A DNA stretch of 64,000 bases, taken from NCBI RefSeq assembly GCF_000022365.1, contig NC_012804.1, positions 930,001-994,000 of the forward strand. The letters run 5' to 3'. The position numbers were made by a program, and so were the translations under genes. This document shows, piece after piece, positions 24,969 through 35,509 of this stretch. The stretch is from Thermococcus gammatolerans EJ3. GTDB taxonomy: Archaea > Methanobacteriota_B > Thermococci > Thermococcales > Thermococcaceae. The notes under the pieces are model-generated. The model did not search any database. It was not told the DNA's origin and saw only the letters and a program-made list of their open reading frames with translations. Position 1 is the first letter of the stretch. Each line of letters starts with the position of its first letter.

Positions 24969-25556
24969 TCAGATCACCATCTTGCGGTAGAGAGTTGAAA
25001 GCTTTCTCGTCTCGACGTTGCCGCACTTGGGACATATGAGCTTGTCCCCGCGCCGTATGAGCGGCGTCCTGCAGCGCGAGCAGAAGGCGTAAACCACACC
25101 AAGGTCGGGGGCCCGGGTAGTGAGCTGGATCGGGCTCTTCTCGTTTGAGATGACCCTCGCCCGAACTATATCACCAACTTTGAACTCCCTGCTCATATCC
25201 TCAACGAAGCCGTTCTTTACCTGGGAAACGTGTATACCCGCGAGCTTGGACGTCGCTATCTCCCTGCTCCCCTTCCCCTCGATTCTAAGGAGCTGGACTA
25301 TAACTACCTGGGGTTTTACCTCCAAAACCTGAGCTAGGACAGTGTCCCCCACCTCTGGAAGCGGTGGCGTGTCGGTCACCGGTTCAACGCTTATCTCCAT
25401 TTTCTCCCTGTTTATCTTGACCCTCCCGGCCCGAGTTGCGATGAGGTTTCCGTTCTCCTCTTTAACACCCTCGCCGGGCAGGTACTCCTCGATTACACCC
25501 AGATAATCCCCCGGGAGAACAAGCTCTCCTTCTTTGGCCGGTTTTTTAGCCTCCAT
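24969..25556 (-). CDS. csl4: Exosome subunit Csl4
   Basis: 195 residues. An N-terminal domain with LPGDYLGVIEEYLPGEGV, a central S1 domain (VGDTVLAQVLEVKPQVVIVQ, FKVGDIVRARVIS) and a C-terminal zinc ribbon (CSRCRTPLIRRGDKLICPKC). Csl4 caps the archaeal exosome and selects RNA substrates. GGAGGTGGGGG lies 1-2 nt before the ATG, and a TATA-like ACTTAAAAG (minus strand near 25593) starts the csl4-DUF2067-rpoL unit. Confidence 0.95.
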   Translation of the reverse strand: MEAKKPAKEGELVLPGDYLGVIEEYLPGEGVKEENGNLIATRAGRVKINREKMEISVEPVTDTPPLPEVGDTVLAQVLEVKPQVVIVQLLRIEGKGSREIATSKLAGIHVSQVKNGFVEDMSREFKVGDIVRARVISNEKSPIQLTTRAPDLGVVYAFCSRCRTPLIRRGDKLICPKCGNVETRKLSTLYRKMVI

Positions 25557-25644
25557 TCCCCCACCTCCGTTGGAATTCCCCCAAAGATCTTTTAAGTCTT
25601 TGCCAGCCCGATAACCTTAAATCGTTCCCTGCCAATTAGAGACC

Positions 25645-26286
25645 ATGTTTGGATCCTACGAGCTGAAAACCCAGTTCATAAAGGTTCCCGGGACAAAGAT
25701 TCACCTGCTTGAGGAGGGCGAGTTCGTAAGGTACCGCAGGGGTGATGTCACGAGGACGATCAAAAAAAGCTCTGGTGGTAGAATAATCCTTCTCCCCGCC
25801 CCCGCCGTCGGTTATGGGGTTGGTCTTCTCATGATCAGGCTTAAGAGCCCACTCGTCGTCCCCCCTGGAGAAAAGGTAGAGGGCTACGTCAGTGCCCCCG
25901 TTGAGCTCGACGTTCTTGTGGGGGGGCTCTCAATAGACAGGTTCTCCCTTACCCGGGAAAAGTATGCCCTCTACGGCACGATAGAGGCCGGCGCCATAGC
26001 CCGTTACTGGGTCTCGGAGTTTTCAGAAAAAGAACCCGAAAGCGTTTGTGTTGTTAAGCTGAGCGTCGTAAACGCTTCCACAGAGTGGAAGGCCATTGAC
26101 AAGGTGGTGTTTCCCATAAAAGGCAGCACCATGTACTACAGGGAGGGAAGGGCATACTATCCCCTCATCACGGTCAAACTCGGCAACGGTTTCCCAGAGA
26201 TAAACAACACCGGTATGGCACCTGAGGACGACCTCGTAAGGGTTGGAAGCGTCAAGACACTCCCCAATTTTATCATGAGGTGGTGA
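25645..26286 (+). CDS. DUF432 protein, MscS partner
   Basis: 213 residues, mostly beta, no signal peptide. The sequence (PGTKIHLLEEGEFVRYRRGD, PLVVPPGEKVEGYVSAPVEL) fits DUF432, a family commonly next to or fused with MscS channels. Here it overlaps the start of the MscS gene, which supports a joint role, perhaps a soluble regulator of channel gating. A TATA box (CCTTAAATC at 25615-25623) predicts transcription at the ATG itself, so a leaderless mRNA. Confidence 0.85.
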   Translation: MFGSYELKTQFIKVPGTKIHLLEEGEFVRYRRGDVTRTIKKSSGGRIILLPAPAVGYGVGLLMIRLKSPLVVPPGEKVEGYVSAPVELDVLVGGLSIDRFSLTREKYALYGTIEAGAIARYWVSEFSEKEPESVCVVKLSVVNASTEWKAIDKVVFPIKGSTMYYREGRAYYPLITVKLGNGFPEINNTGMAPEDDLVRVGSVKTLPNFIMRW

Positions 26287-26288
26287 CC

Positions 26289-27413
26289 GTGTTTTCGAAC
26301 CTCAGCAACGCGACCAACATAACGATAAGCCTCGGTCCGACGAAGATAACGATAGGCCTCTGGTCGGTCTTCGAGGCGGCACTGATACTCCTCTTGGGCT
26401 TTGTTGTTGCGAGGCTCCTGAGGCACCACATAGTTGAGCTCTCCTCCAGCGTGAAGCACGTGTGGATAATCAACGAGGACACCGCCAAGACCGTCCACAA
26501 CATGGTGGTTCTCATAGCTCTCTTCTACGCCCTTAAGGTGCTCGGGTTGCTCGACTACAAGGTTGGCGGGTCCTCTGTCAGCGAGATCCTGAGCGCTCTC
26601 GTGGTCTTCTATTCTGTCTACGTTCTGGCCAAGAAGTCCAAGGATTACCTCATCATGCACGCGGCACCCTCCGAGCTTCCAGAGGTTCAGATAAAGGCCA
26701 AGATCCTCTACTACACCCTCATAACGATAGCGTTCTTCATAGCCCTCAACATAGCCGGACTCACCGGAAGGCTCACCACGATAATCGCGGCCGCTGGCAT
26801 AACGGGTATCGTCCTCGGTTTTGCCTCCCAGACGGTCATAGCGAACTTCATCTCCGGTCTCTTTCTTTACTCCGACAAACCCCTTGAGATAGGCCAGGCG
26901 ATACGGCTTGAGGTAGAGGGCAACGTTGTCGAGGGTGTCGTCGAGGACATAAGGATACTCTCCACCCGGATAAGGCAGTGGGACGGAACCCTCGTGAGGG
27001 TTCCAAACGAGAAGCTGTTCAACAGCAACATAATAAACCTCCAGAAGTTCCCGGTCAGGAGGGTGGACATCGTCGTCGGAATCGCGTACAAGGAGGACAC
27101 CTCGAGGGCAATAGATGTCATCAGGCGGACTCTGGATGAGATGCCGCTCGTACTGGCCGAGCCGGAGCCCTGGATTTACGTTACCGAGCTGGGGGACAGC
27201 AGCGTGAACCTCTCCGTCAGGGCGTGGGTTCCGAGCGATAAGTGGTTTGACGTCAGAACTGAGATTGTGGAGAGAATAAAGCGCGCGCTCGACGATGCCG
27301 GCATAGAGATCCCGTTCCCCCAGAGGGTCAACTGGTTCCCGGAACCGATACGGATAAAGCTCGAGGATTCCGATTCCTCAAACACTTTTATAAGAGGTGG
27401 GGAAAAGTTTTAG
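26289..27413 (+). CDS. MscS-family mechanosensitive channel
   Basis: About 374 residues with four to five membrane helices in the first half. The pore helix is recognisable (TTIIAAAGITGIVLGFASQT, followed by VIANFISGLFLY), then the beta domain (IGQAIRLEVEGNVVEGVVED) and a C-terminal alpha/beta cage. It opens under membrane tension and releases solutes. The start is probably GTG 26289, since GGTGGTGA is 2-3 nt upstream; GTG 26280 adds three residues. It is cotranscribed with DUF432. The thrS promoter lies in its last 30 bp (TTTTATAAG at 27388-27396). Confidence 0.92.
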   Translation: MFSNLSNATNITISLGPTKITIGLWSVFEAALILLLGFVVARLLRHHIVELSSSVKHVWIINEDTAKTVHNMVVLIALFYALKVLGLLDYKVGGSSVSEILSALVVFYSVYVLAKKSKDYLIMHAAPSELPEVQIKAKILYYTLITIAFFIALNIAGLTGRLTTIIAAAGITGIVLGFASQTVIANFISGLFLYSDKPLEIGQAIRLEVEGNVVEGVVEDIRILSTRIRQWDGTLVRVPNEKLFNSNIINLQKFPVRRVDIVVGIAYKEDTSRAIDVIRRTLDEMPLVLAEPEPWIYVTELGDSSVNLSVRAWVPSDKWFDVRTEIVERIKRALDDAGIEIPFPQRVNWFPEPIRIKLEDSDSSNTFIRGGEKF

Positions 27414-27445
27414 TAATTCAAAGCTAGGGAAGGGTGGTGGTAGGA

Positions 27446-29326
27446 ATGAGAATGCTTCTGATACACGCCGACTACCTCGAGTACGAGGTCAGGGACAAGG
27501 CCCTGAAAAATCCCGAGCCGATAAGCGACGAGCAGAGGAAGGGCAGGCTCGACGAAGTTCTGGCGGTTTTCATAAGCGTCGAGAAGGTTGACGAGGCAAA
27601 CCCCGAAGAGGTCGTCGGGAAGGCGGTAGCCGAGATAGAGGACGTTGCGAAGCAGGTCAAGGCCGAGAGGATATTCGTTTACCCATTCGCCCACCTCAGC
27701 AGTGAACTGGCGAAACCTGACGTTGCCCTCGAAGTGCTCAAAAAGATAGAGGAGAAGCTCAAGGAGAAGGGCTACGAGGTCAAGCGCGCTCCCTTCGGCT
27801 ACTACAAGGCCTTCAAGCTGAGCTGTAAGGGGCACCCGCTGGCCGAGCTCAGCAGGACGATAGTCCCGGAGGAAGGAGTCAGCAAGGAGGAGCGCAACAT
27901 AGCCCTCGAGAAGGAGGAGAAAGAGTTAGTCAGCTACTGGTACATCCTCACCCCCGAGGGAGAGCTCATAGAGGTTGACAAGTTCGACTTCACCGGCCAC
28001 GAGAACCTGAGGAAGTTCGTCAACTACGAGATAGCCAAGAATAGGATTGCCGACAGGGAGCCGCCTCACGTCAGGCTCATGCTCGAGCACGAGCTCGTTG
28101 ACTACGAACCGGGAAGCGACGCCGGAAACCTCCGGTATTATCCAAAGGGCAGGCTGATAAAGGGCCTCCTTGAGCAGTACGTCACCGAGAAGGTCGTCGA
28201 GTACGGAGCGATGGAAGTTGAGACCCCCATCATGTACGACTTCGAGCACCCTGCTCTCGAGAAGTACCTCAACCGCTTCCCCGCCAGGCAGTACATCGTC
28301 AAGAGCGGTGACAAGAAGTTCTTCTTAAGGTTTGCCGCCTGCTTCGGCCAGTTCCTCATCAAGAAGGACGCCATTATAAGCTACCGCAACCTCCCGCTCA
28401 GGATGTACGAGCTCACAAGGTACTCCTTCAGGCGCGAGAAGAGCGGTGAGCTCTCAGGCCTGAGGCGTCTCAGGGCCTTCACGATGCCAGATATGCACAC
28501 CGTCGCCAAGGACCTCAAGCAGGCGATGGACGAGTTCAAGAAGCAGTACAAGCTCAGCATGGAGGTTCTCAGGGGAGTCGGTCTCACTCCTGACGACTAC
28601 GAGGTTGCCATAAGGTTCACCCACGACTTCTGGGAAGCTAATAAGGACTTCATCGTCGAGCTGGCTAAGATAATCGGCAAGCCCGTCCTCATCGAGATGT
28701 GGGACCAGAGGTTCTTCTACTTCATCCTCAAGTTCGAGTTCAACTTCGTTGACAACCTCGACAAGGCGGCCGCTCTAAGTACCGTCCAGATTGACGTCGA
28801 GAACGCCGAAAGGTTCGGCATAACCTACTACGACGAGGAAGGCAAGGAGCGCTACCCGCTCATACTCCACTGCTCGCCGAGCGGAGCCATCGAGCGCGTT
28901 ATGTACGCAATCCTTGAGAAGCAGGCGAAACTGCAGGCCCAGGGCAAGAAGCCGATGTTCCCGCTCTGGCTCAGCCCGATACAGGTTAGAGTGATTCCGG
29001 TCAGCGATGACGTTCTCGACTACGCGCTCTACGTCGCCGGCAAGCTTGAAGGCGCGAAAATAAGGGTGGACGTTGACGACACCAACGACAGGCTCAACAA
29101 GAAGATAAGGAAGGCCGAGAAGGAGTGGGTTCCCTACATCATCGTCGTCGGCAAGAACGAGAAAGAGCAGAACACAGTCACCGTCAGGAGGAGGGAGGAC
29201 GGCAAGCAGGTCGAGATGCAGTTGGAAGACCTCATCAGGGAAATCAGGCAGAAGACCGAGGGCTTCCCCTACAAGCCGAGGCCGTTACCGCTTCTCCTCA
29301 GCAGGAGGCCCAAGTTCAGGGGCTGA
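27446..29326 (+). CDS. thrS: Threonyl-tRNA synthetase, archaeal type
   Basis: 626 residues from ATG 27446, with GGTGGTAGG just upstream. Residues 1-145 are the archaeal DTD-like editing domain ([18 protein letters not shown]), which clears Ser-tRNA(Thr). The class II catalytic core follows: motif 1 near [10 protein letters not shown], motif 2 [18 protein letters not shown], motif 3 [13 protein letters not shown]. The last 100 residues are the anticodon-binding domain ([19 protein letters not shown]). Full length for the family. It overlaps the convergent gene at 29316 by 11 bp. Confidence 0.97.
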   Translation: MRMLLIHADYLEYEVRDKALKNPEPISDEQRKGRLDEVLAVFISVEKVDEANPEEVVGKAVAEIEDVAKQVKAERIFVYPFAHLSSELAKPDVALEVLKKIEEKLKEKGYEVKRAPFGYYKAFKLSCKGHPLAELSRTIVPEEGVSKEERNIALEKEEKELVSYWYILTPEGELIEVDKFDFTGHENLRKFVNYEIAKNRIADREPPHVRLMLEHELVDYEPGSDAGNLRYYPKGRLIKGLLEQYVTEKVVEYGAMEVETPIMYDFEHPALEKYLNRFPARQYIVKSGDKKFFLRFAACFGQFLIKKDAIISYRNLPLRMYELTRYSFRREKSGELSGLRRLRAFTMPDMHTVAKDLKQAMDEFKKQYKLSMEVLRGVGLTPDDYEVAIRFTHDFWEANKDFIVELAKIIGKPVLIEMWDQRFFYFILKFEFNFVDNLDKAAALSTVQIDVENAERFGITYYDEEGKERYPLILHCSPSGAIERVMYAILEKQAKLQAQGKKPMFPLWLSPIQVRVIPVSDDVLDYALYVAGKLEGAKIRVDVDDTNDRLNKKIRKAEKEWVPYIIVVGKNEKEQNTVTVRRREDGKQVEMQLEDLIREIRQKTEGFPYKPRPLPLLLSRRPKFRG

Positions 29327-30074
29327 AGCCCTTGATTTTCCTTATCCCAAATCTCTCCCTTCCTGTTTTTCCAGTCTTAATGAGGAGGTATTCCTCCGGC
29401 TTGAAGTCGCGGAGCGGTGCCTTGAGGAAATATAGGTGCTCCTCGATCTGATTTCTCCCTATGAAAACCTTTGAGAGGAGAACGTAGTCGCTCAGCTCAA
29501 CGATCCAGGCGGTAAAGCTCTTAGAGACCGTGTCCTTGTTCAGTGGAAGCACCATAAAGCTCTCAACTTGAAGCTTTGAGTACTGGGCCATGAGCTGGCC
29601 AAACATCTTTACGGTGGCCTCCTCACCGGCTATCTGGGTCACTCCATGGAGGGGGTAAACGATGCGCAGCAACCGTTTTCCTTGGAGTTTGGGGATTATC
29701 TTATCTTGATATATCCGGAGTATCTTGGGGTTAAGGGTTTCGGGATCAACTGAATCAAGATAGAAAACGTTCTTTTTGTCATTTCTCAGCCCGTAACGGG
29801 ATCCAAAAACGTCGATGATGAAGAGCCTGTCCTCGTTGAGGCTTTCCTCGGCGTTAAGACCAGTCAGCTTGAGGTCCCGGAGGAGGTATTCAACGGGTCT
29901 GATGTAGTTGGTAATAACCACTGCCCAGTCACGCTCCACGAACTCCTTTGCCATAACGAACGGAAGCTCCCAGACGTTCGAGTATGTCTCATAGATGATA
30001 GCGAGGATGGATCCAGGGATGAAGTTTTTCATGAACTGGTCGACGGGGAATTCCTCCTCATAATCACCCGCCAT
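29316..30074 (-). CDS. KaiC/RecA-like protein with a degenerate P-loop
   Basis: 252 residues. The layout resembles a KaiC/RadA-type domain ([20 protein letters not shown], then [20 protein letters not shown], then [10 protein letters not shown]), but the place of the GxxGSGKT loop reads YETYSNVW, with no glycines, Lys or Thr. It therefore probably cannot hydrolyse ATP and may be a structural or regulatory subunit. Fold assignment is inference from strand order only. It is a single gene, convergent with thrS. The 86-bp gap upstream (30075-30160) holds only AT-rich promoter-like sequence. Confidence 0.72.
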   Translation of the reverse strand: MAGDYEEEFPVDQFMKNFIPGSILAIIYETYSNVWELPFVMAKEFVERDWAVVITNYIRPVEYLLRDLKLTGLNAEESLNEDRLFIIDVFGSRYGLRNDKKNVFYLDSVDPETLNPKILRIYQDKIIPKLQGKRLLRIVYPLHGVTQIAGEEATVKMFGQLMAQYSKLQVESFMVLPLNKDTVSKSFTAWIVELSDYVLLSKVFIGRNQIEEHLYFLKAPLRDFKPEEYLLIKTGKTGRERFGIRKIKGFSP

Positions 30075-30160
30075 GTGGACCCCCTTTGAATATTAGTTTT
30101 TTCTGCCTAAAAAGATTGTGAATAAACGACGATCAAATTAAGAAGAATGCACCAACATGT

Positions 30161-30778
30161 TCAAGTCATGAGCATATTCTCGATTATCTTTATTGCTTCG
30201 GCTATCCTCCTGTCCGGCCTCTCGTCGTCCTTCGGTATTTCGAGGTTTATGACCAGCCTCTCGTCCCTCTCATCTTCAAGGTCGTAAACTTCGAGCTCTT
30301 CAACCTCAACGTCCCCAAAGACGCTCTGGATTTCGGGCCCGAGGATCTTGCCCTCGTTGCCGTACACCTCGACCCTGACGACGTTGTCGGTCGTGGAGAC
30401 CACAACCACTATCTCGTACTCACCGACCCGCTTTATGAAGCGTAGGGCATTACCGTATCCTACAACTTCCTCCTTGAATCCCATCTGGAGCATGGTGCTC
30501 CTTATTGAAGCAGTTTTGGCCTTTATCCGATTCATAATCCTCTCGCGAAGCTTGGCGCTCTCCTCAAGGGCCTTCTTAATTCCCTCTCCCGCTCTCTCAA
30601 CAGGTCCCTCCCATATACCAACTATCTTTATACCAGAAGAGGTCGGCCTGAACTCCAGCCGGAGGGAATCGACGTCAAAATCGCGTATGTCATCTACCCT
30701 GAGCTCGCCGAGGGTCATTATGTCGAACTCTATCCTCGCGGTGCTGCCGAAGGCCCTTCCCCTGAACTTCAAGCCCAT
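30161..30778 (-). CDS. Unknown conserved 205-residue protein
   Basis: Not recognised. The start is probably ATG 30778 (MGLKFRGRAFGSTARIEF). Residues 1-60 are beta-rich, about 60-105 a basic helix (EESAKLRERIMNRIKAKTAS), about 105-170 beta again, then an acidic helical end (PDRRIAEAIKIIENML). It is soluble, with no signal peptide. A minus-strand TATA-like TTTTTAAAGG near 30808 gives a short leader. It stands alone between the RecA-like gene and bud32. The 150 bp before bud32's end are AT-rich and hold no further gene. Confidence 0.75.
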   Translation of the reverse strand: MGLKFRGRAFGSTARIEFDIMTLGELRVDDIRDFDVDSLRLEFRPTSSGIKIVGIWEGPVERAGEGIKKALEESAKLRERIMNRIKAKTASIRSTMLQMGFKEEVVGYGNALRFIKRVGEYEIVVVVSTTDNVVRVEVYGNEGKILGPEIQSVFGDVEVEELEVYDLEDERDERLVINLEIPKDDERPDRRIAEAIKIIENMLMT

Positions 30779-30936
30779 CACCACTCACGCCTCATTACCA
30801 TTCCTTTAAAAACCTTCCCCCACCCAGCTTAGAGCTCGATCAATTTTTGTATTGTTCCAAGATTTCGTGAAATTTTTCCAGAATTTTCGTTTAAAATTGA
30901 AATAACTCCGGAAATCTTGGGGGTCTTCAAAAACGT

Positions 30937-31602
30937 TCAGCCTGTCCAGCTCCTCTCCCTGTACCTCCCCCTGCTCTCTATCTCCTCTATTTTCTCCTCG
31001 ATTTCCTTCCTCGTTTCATCGCCGAGAACTTCAGCATAGCCCTCGAGAACTGCCTTAAAGCCCTCCCCGAACCAGGTGTAGTGTGTGCTCTCCATTGCCC
31101 TCTTGAGAAGGTGCAAATCAACGCCCCTCGCCTCAAGCGTTGAGTCGAAGTCAGCCAAACCAAAGTCTATAAGGTAGACCTTCCCCTCGCGGAGAATCAT
31201 GTTGCTCGTTGTTAAGTCGCCGTGAACTATTCCCGCCTTATGGAGTCTTGCCACCTGTTTCCCGATTTCCCGGCAGAGGTTTAAGCGTTCTTCCATTGGG
31301 ACTTCTTCCAGATGCTCCTTCAGGCGTTTTCCCTCTATGAACTCCATGACGATTGTCATATCGCGCAGGTTCACCTCGTAGACGTGGGGGCAGTTCACAC
31401 CAAAGGCCTTTGCCCTGTGGAGGATTCTCGCCTCCCTAACGGTTCGCTCCTTCCTCAGCTTAACGTCTATCTCCCGGATCCTGTACCTCTTAGGAACCCT
31501 GTGCTTCACGATTACCTTCTCCTTCAGCAGGTCAACGCCGAAGACCTCTTCAAAGGTTCCCTCGTAGATTTTTGCTTCGGCTCCCTGGGCTATGAGTTTC
31601 AT
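30937..31602 (-). CDS. bud32: KEOPS complex kinase/ATPase Bud32
   Basis: 221 residues from ATG 31602 (MKLIAQGAEAKIYEGTFEEV), with GGTGGTG 2 nt upstream; the frame continues upstream across the thermosome start but that is a shadow. Kinase motifs: IVKHR with the ATP-binding Lys, HGDLTTSN catalytic loop, LIDFGLAD in place of the DFG strand. It is the compact, Bud32-type fold with a C-terminal basic tail (RGRYRERSWTG). Within KEOPS it supports t6A modification of tRNA with Kae1. In many archaea Bud32 is fused to Kae1; here it is separate. Confidence 0.95.
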   Translation of the reverse strand: MKLIAQGAEAKIYEGTFEEVFGVDLLKEKVIVKHRVPKRYRIREIDVKLRKERTVREARILHRAKAFGVNCPHVYEVNLRDMTIVMEFIEGKRLKEHLEEVPMEERLNLCREIGKQVARLHKAGIVHGDLTTSNMILREGKVYLIDFGLADFDSTLEARGVDLHLLKRAMESTHYTWFGEGFKAVLEGYAEVLGDETRKEIEEKIEEIESRGRYRERSWTG

Positions 31603-31717
31603 CACACCACCGATTTTAGCTCTCGGTTGTAGTTTTAGCCCTTTCCATAACCTCCCCCGAATTTTCCTGTCGATTGACCAAAAATTAGCCGAAAATTTGA
31701 ACAATTTGAACCAAAAA

Positions 31718-31726
31718 TTTATATAG
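31718..31726 (+). promoter_or_regulatory. Thermosome promoter TATA box
   Basis: TTTATATAG preceded by an A-rich BRE-like CCAAAAA. The transcript should start near 31747, giving a leader of about 33 nt that contains GGAGG. The strong match fits a highly expressed, heat-inducible gene. Confidence 0.65.
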
Positions 31727-31779
31727 AGTGCTGACGAATGGATTCTGCAAAAAAGCAAAACGTTTGGAGGAATGTCAAA

Positions 31780-33423
31780 ATGAGTATGAGCGGACAGCCG
31801 GTCGTTATTCTGCCGGAGGGAACCCAGAGGTACGTCGGAAAGGACGCCCAGAGGCTCAACATCCTCGCGGCGAGGATTATTGCCGAAACCGTTAGAACGA
31901 CCCTCGGCCCGAAGGGTATGGACAAGATGCTCGTCGACAGCCTCGGCGACATCGTCGTTACGAACGATGGAGCAACCATCCTCGACAAGATTGACCTTCA
32001 GCACCCTGCTGCCAAGATGATGGTTGAGGTTGCGAAGACTCAGGACAAGGAGGCCGGTGATGGTACCACCACTGCCGTCGTCATTGCTGGCGAGCTTCTC
32101 AAGAAGGCTGAGGAACTGCTCGACCAGAACATTCACCCGAGCATAATCGTCAAGGGCTACACTATGGCGGCAGAGAAGTCCCAGGAAATACTCGATGAGA
32201 TAGCCATAACCGTTGATCCGGACGACGAGGAGACCCTCCTCAAGATAGCGGGCACCTCCATCACCGGAAAGAGTGCCGAGGCCCACCGCGAGCTTTTAGC
32301 GAAGCTGGCCGTTGAGGCAGTCAGGCAGGTCGCCGAGAAGGAGGACGGAAAGTACAAGGTTGACATCGACAACATCAAGATTGAGAAGAAGCCCGGCGAG
32401 AGCGTTGAGGAGAGCGAGCTCATCAGGGGTGTCGTCATCGACAAGGAGGTCGTTCACCCGAGGATGCCCAAGAGGGTTGAGAACGCCAAGATTGCACTCA
32501 TAGGAGACGCCTTAGAGGTCAAAAAGACCGAGACAGACGCCAAGATAAACATCACCAGCCCGGACCAGCTCTTTGACTTCATAGAGCAGGAGGAGAAGAT
32601 GCTCAAGGAGATGGTCGAGGCCATAGCCAAGACCGGAGCGAACGTTGTCTTCGTCCAGAAGGGCATCGATGACCTCGCCCAGCACTACCTCGCCAAGTAC
32701 GGCATAATGGCCGTTCGCAGAGTCAAGAAGAGCGACATGGAGAAGCTCGCCAAGGCCACTGGGGCGAAGATAGTCACCAACGTTAAGGATTTGACTCCTG
32801 AAGACCTCGGTGAGGCCGAGCTTGTCGAGCAGAGGAAGGTTGCTGGAGAGAACATGATATTCGTTGAGGGCTGCAAGAACCCGAAGGCCGTGACAATACT
32901 CATCAGGGGCGGAACCGAGCACGTCGTTGACGAGGTCGAGCGCGCCCTTGAGGACGCTATCAAAGTAGTCAAGGACGTCATGGAGGATAGCGCAATCCTC
33001 CCCGCTGGTGGTGCTCCCGAGATTGAGCTCAGCATCAGGCTCGACGAGTTCGCCAAGCAGGTCGGTGGCAAGGAGGCGCTCGCCATTGAGGCCTTCGCAG
33101 AGGCCCTCAAGATAATCCCGAAGACCCTCGCCGAGAACGCCGGTCTCGACCCGGTTGACGTAATGGTCAAGGTTATCAGTGAGCACAAGAACAAGGGCCT
33201 TGGAATCGGCATAGACGTTTTCGAGGGCAAGCCAGCTGACATGCTCGAGAAGGGTGTCATCGCTCCGCTCAGGGTCACCAAGCAGGCCATCAAGAGCGCC
33301 AGCGAGGCCGCAATAATGATACTCAGAATCGACGACGTCATAGCGGCAAAGCCCAGCAAGTCCGAGGGAAGTCAGGGCGGGGGAATGCCCGGCGGCATGG
33401 GCGGCATGGACATGGGCATGTGA
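31780..33423 (+). CDS. ths: Thermosome (group II chaperonin) subunit
   Basis: 547 residues from ATG 31780 ([20 protein letters not shown]), with GGAGG 9 nt upstream. The longer frame from 31738 lies mostly before the ribosome site. Chaperonin motifs: [36 protein letters not shown] and the C-terminal [14 protein letters not shown] tail. It forms the double-ring ATP-driven folding machine. Thermococcales usually have two subunits; which one this is cannot be decided from this window. Confidence 0.97.
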   Translation: MSMSGQPVVILPEGTQRYVGKDAQRLNILAARIIAETVRTTLGPKGMDKMLVDSLGDIVVTNDGATILDKIDLQHPAAKMMVEVAKTQDKEAGDGTTTAVVIAGELLKKAEELLDQNIHPSIIVKGYTMAAEKSQEILDEIAITVDPDDEETLLKIAGTSITGKSAEAHRELLAKLAVEAVRQVAEKEDGKYKVDIDNIKIEKKPGESVEESELIRGVVIDKEVVHPRMPKRVENAKIALIGDALEVKKTETDAKINITSPDQLFDFIEQEEKMLKEMVEAIAKTGANVVFVQKGIDDLAQHYLAKYGIMAVRRVKKSDMEKLAKATGAKIVTNVKDLTPEDLGEAELVEQRKVAGENMIFVEGCKNPKAVTILIRGGTEHVVDEVERALEDAIKVVKDVMEDSAILPAGGAPEIELSIRLDEFAKQVGGKEALAIEAFAEALKIIPKTLAENAGLDPVDVMVKVISEHKNKGLGIGIDVFEGKPADMLEKGVIAPLRVTKQAIKSASEAAIMILRIDDVIAAKPSKSEGSQGGGMPGGMGGMDMGM

Positions 33424-33494
33424 TGCCCTTTTCTACTCATTTCTGACCAAAAGGTTTTATTTTCCACTTCTTCCACATTCTTAGGGGTGAGACG

Positions 33495-34370
33495 ATGGGG
33501 CTTGAGATGTGGCTCCGAACTGGTCTTCTGATGGCAATCCTCACGGGACTGCTCATGGGAATAGGCTACCTCTTCGGCGGGCCACAGATAGCTTTCATTA
33601 TGTTCCTATTCGCCATGCTCTTCAACTTCATCACCTACTGGTACAGTGACAGAATTGTGCTGAGCTGGTACAACGCGAGGATAGTTGACGAGATGGAGGC
33701 ACCAGAGCTCTACGCCATAGTCAGGAGCCTCGCCGAGCGGGCGGGACTTCCAACGCCAAGGGTGGCGATAATCCCGACCGAGACTCCGAACGCGTTCGCA
33801 ACAGGAAGGGACCCGAAGCACGCAGTGGTGGCCGTAACTCAAGGACTCCTCAGGATTCTCAACAGGGACGAGCTTGAAGGTGTAATCGGCCACGAGCTGA
33901 CCCACATCAAGAACAGGGACATCCTCATCGGAACTGTGGCAGCCGCAATGGCCGGGGCAATAATGCAGCTCGCCTACTGGGCAAGATGGATAGCCATCTT
34001 CGGCTCCTACGACGACAGGGATGACGGAGGAAACGTTTTAGCGGCAATCCTCGTGGCTGTCCTGGCGCCAATCGCGGCGATGCTGATTCAGGCAGCGATA
34101 AGCCGTTCGAGGGAGTTCCTTGCCGACGAGGGAGGTGCTAGGATAAGCGGAAAGCCTTGGGCGCTGGCGAGTGCACTGATGAAGATAGAGCAGGCCGTTC
34201 GCTACAGGCCGATGCGTGAGGGCAACCCGGCAACGGCCCATATGTTCATCGTCAACCCGTTCAGGGGAATGAGCATCGCCGAGCTGTTCTCAACCCACCC
34301 GCCGACCGAGAAGAGGATTGAAAGGCTCAGGAAGATAGCCGAGGAGATGGGCTACGTCCCCAACTTCTGA
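33495..34370 (+). CDS. htpX: HtpX-family membrane zinc protease
   Basis: 291 residues. Two N-terminal membrane helices (10-55), the zinc motif HELTH in [14 protein letters not shown] (about 132-136), two more membrane segments (about 150-200), and the third ligand Glu in [11 protein letters not shown]. HtpX degrades damaged membrane proteins in heat stress. AGGGGTGAG lies 4 nt before the ATG. It follows the thermosome gene by 71 bp with its own T-rich promoter region, a sensible heat-shock neighbour. Confidence 0.95.
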
Positions 34371-34435
34371 TTCTTCCCCCTTCCACATGTTTTGGCTCAT
34401 TAGTAACATAAGTGGATAATTAAATAATGAAAGGG

Positions 34436-35509
34436 TCACGAGAGCCTCACGAGCACGCCGTGAGTTATCTTCAAGTAAACTTTGCTTCCTTCTGGGTGGA
34501 TCTTCGTCGCTTTGGTCTGCACTCTTATGTTCTTACCCTCGACCTCGACGAGGTAATCAACTATATCCCCGAGGAATGTTGCCCTTTTTACCGTACCCTC
34601 AACAGTGTTTTCCGCCGGGCTTTCAAGGAGCTCTATCTCCGAGGGCCTTACGACAAATATTAGCTTTCCCTGTTTTTTCAGCGGTGGGGCGCAGGTAACC
34701 CTCACCTTGCCCCCGAAGAGCACGACTTCGGCCTTATTCTCCTCAATCCTGACCTTGTCGAACTTCAGAAAATTGGCCAGACCGATGAACCCGGCAACGA
34801 ATGAATCGGCCGGTCTCTTGTAAATCTCCCATGGTGAACCCGTCTGGTGTATTACCCCGCTTTTCATAACGGCGATTCTGTCGCTCATGGCCATAGCCTC
34901 GGCCTGGTCGTGTGTAACGTAGACTATCGTGATGCCTATCCTTTTCTGGAGCTCCTTTATCTCGAAGCGCATCTCCTCTCTTAACTTGGCGTCCAAGTTA
35001 CTTAGAGGTTCGTCGAGTAGCATAACCTCGGGCTCCATAACGAGCGCCCTTGCGAGGGCGACGCGCTGCTGCTGACCACCGGACAGCTGATGGGGATAGC
35101 GCTTCTCGAAACCCCTCAACCGAACCATTTCAAGTGCGTGTTTAACCCTTCTCTCTATTTCCTCTCTGGGCAGCTTTCTGATCTTCAGCGGGTACGCAAC
35201 GTTGTCAAACACTGTCATATGTGGCCAGACCGCATAGTTCTGAAAAACCATTCCTATGTTCCTCTTTTCTGGTGGCACGAAGACTCCCTTGGCCGGGGAG
35301 GACACGAGTTTGTCGCCTATGTAAATCTCACCGTTGGTGGGCTCCTCCAGACCGGCTATCATTCTGAGCGTCGTGGTTTTTCCGCAGCCGCTTGGACCGA
35401 GAAGGGTCATGAACTCCCCATCCTTAATGTCGAGGTTTATCCCCCTGACGGCGGTAACCTCTCCAAACTTCTTAACCAGATTAACGAGCCGTATTCCCGC
35501 CAATTTCAC
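34436..35509 (-). CDS. ABC transporter ATP-binding protein (iron/MOI type)
   Basis: 357 residues. Walker A GPSGCGKTT (about 38-46), Q-loop VFQNYAVWP, signature LSGGQQQR, Walker B VMLLDEPLSNLDAK, H-loop VTHDQ. A TOBE-like regulatory domain fills the C-terminal 120 residues. It resembles the FbpC/PotA/MalK group. Last gene of the solute-binding/permease/ATPase operon, overlapping the permease gene by 4 bp. The 65 bp before htpX's stop hold nothing obvious. Confidence 0.93.
   Translation of the reverse strand: MKLAGIRLVNLVKKFGEVTAVRGINLDIKDGEFMTLLGPSGCGKTTTLRMIAGLEEPTNGEIYIGDKLVSSPAKGVFVPPEKRNIGMVFQNYAVWPHMTVFDNVAYPLKIRKLPREEIERRVKHALEMVRLRGFEKRYPHQLSGGQQQRVALARALVMEPEVMLLDEPLSNLDAKLREEMRFEIKELQKRIGITIVYVTHDQAEAMAMSDRIAVMKSGVIHQTGSPWEIYKRPADSFVAGFIGLANFLKFDKVRIEENKAEVVLFGGKVRVTCAPPLKKQGKLIFVVRPSEIELLESPAENTVEGTVKRATFLGDIVDYLVEVEGKNIRVQTKATKIHPEGSKVYLKITHGVLVRLS

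Noticed and set aside
30937-32286. 449-residue version of Bud32
   Set aside because: The extra N-terminus lies antisense to the thermosome start and promoter; the 221-residue form has the right start and ribosome site.
32512-33359. Antisense frames over the thermosome gene
   Set aside because: Two overlapping shadow frames of a highly expressed gene with strong codon bias.
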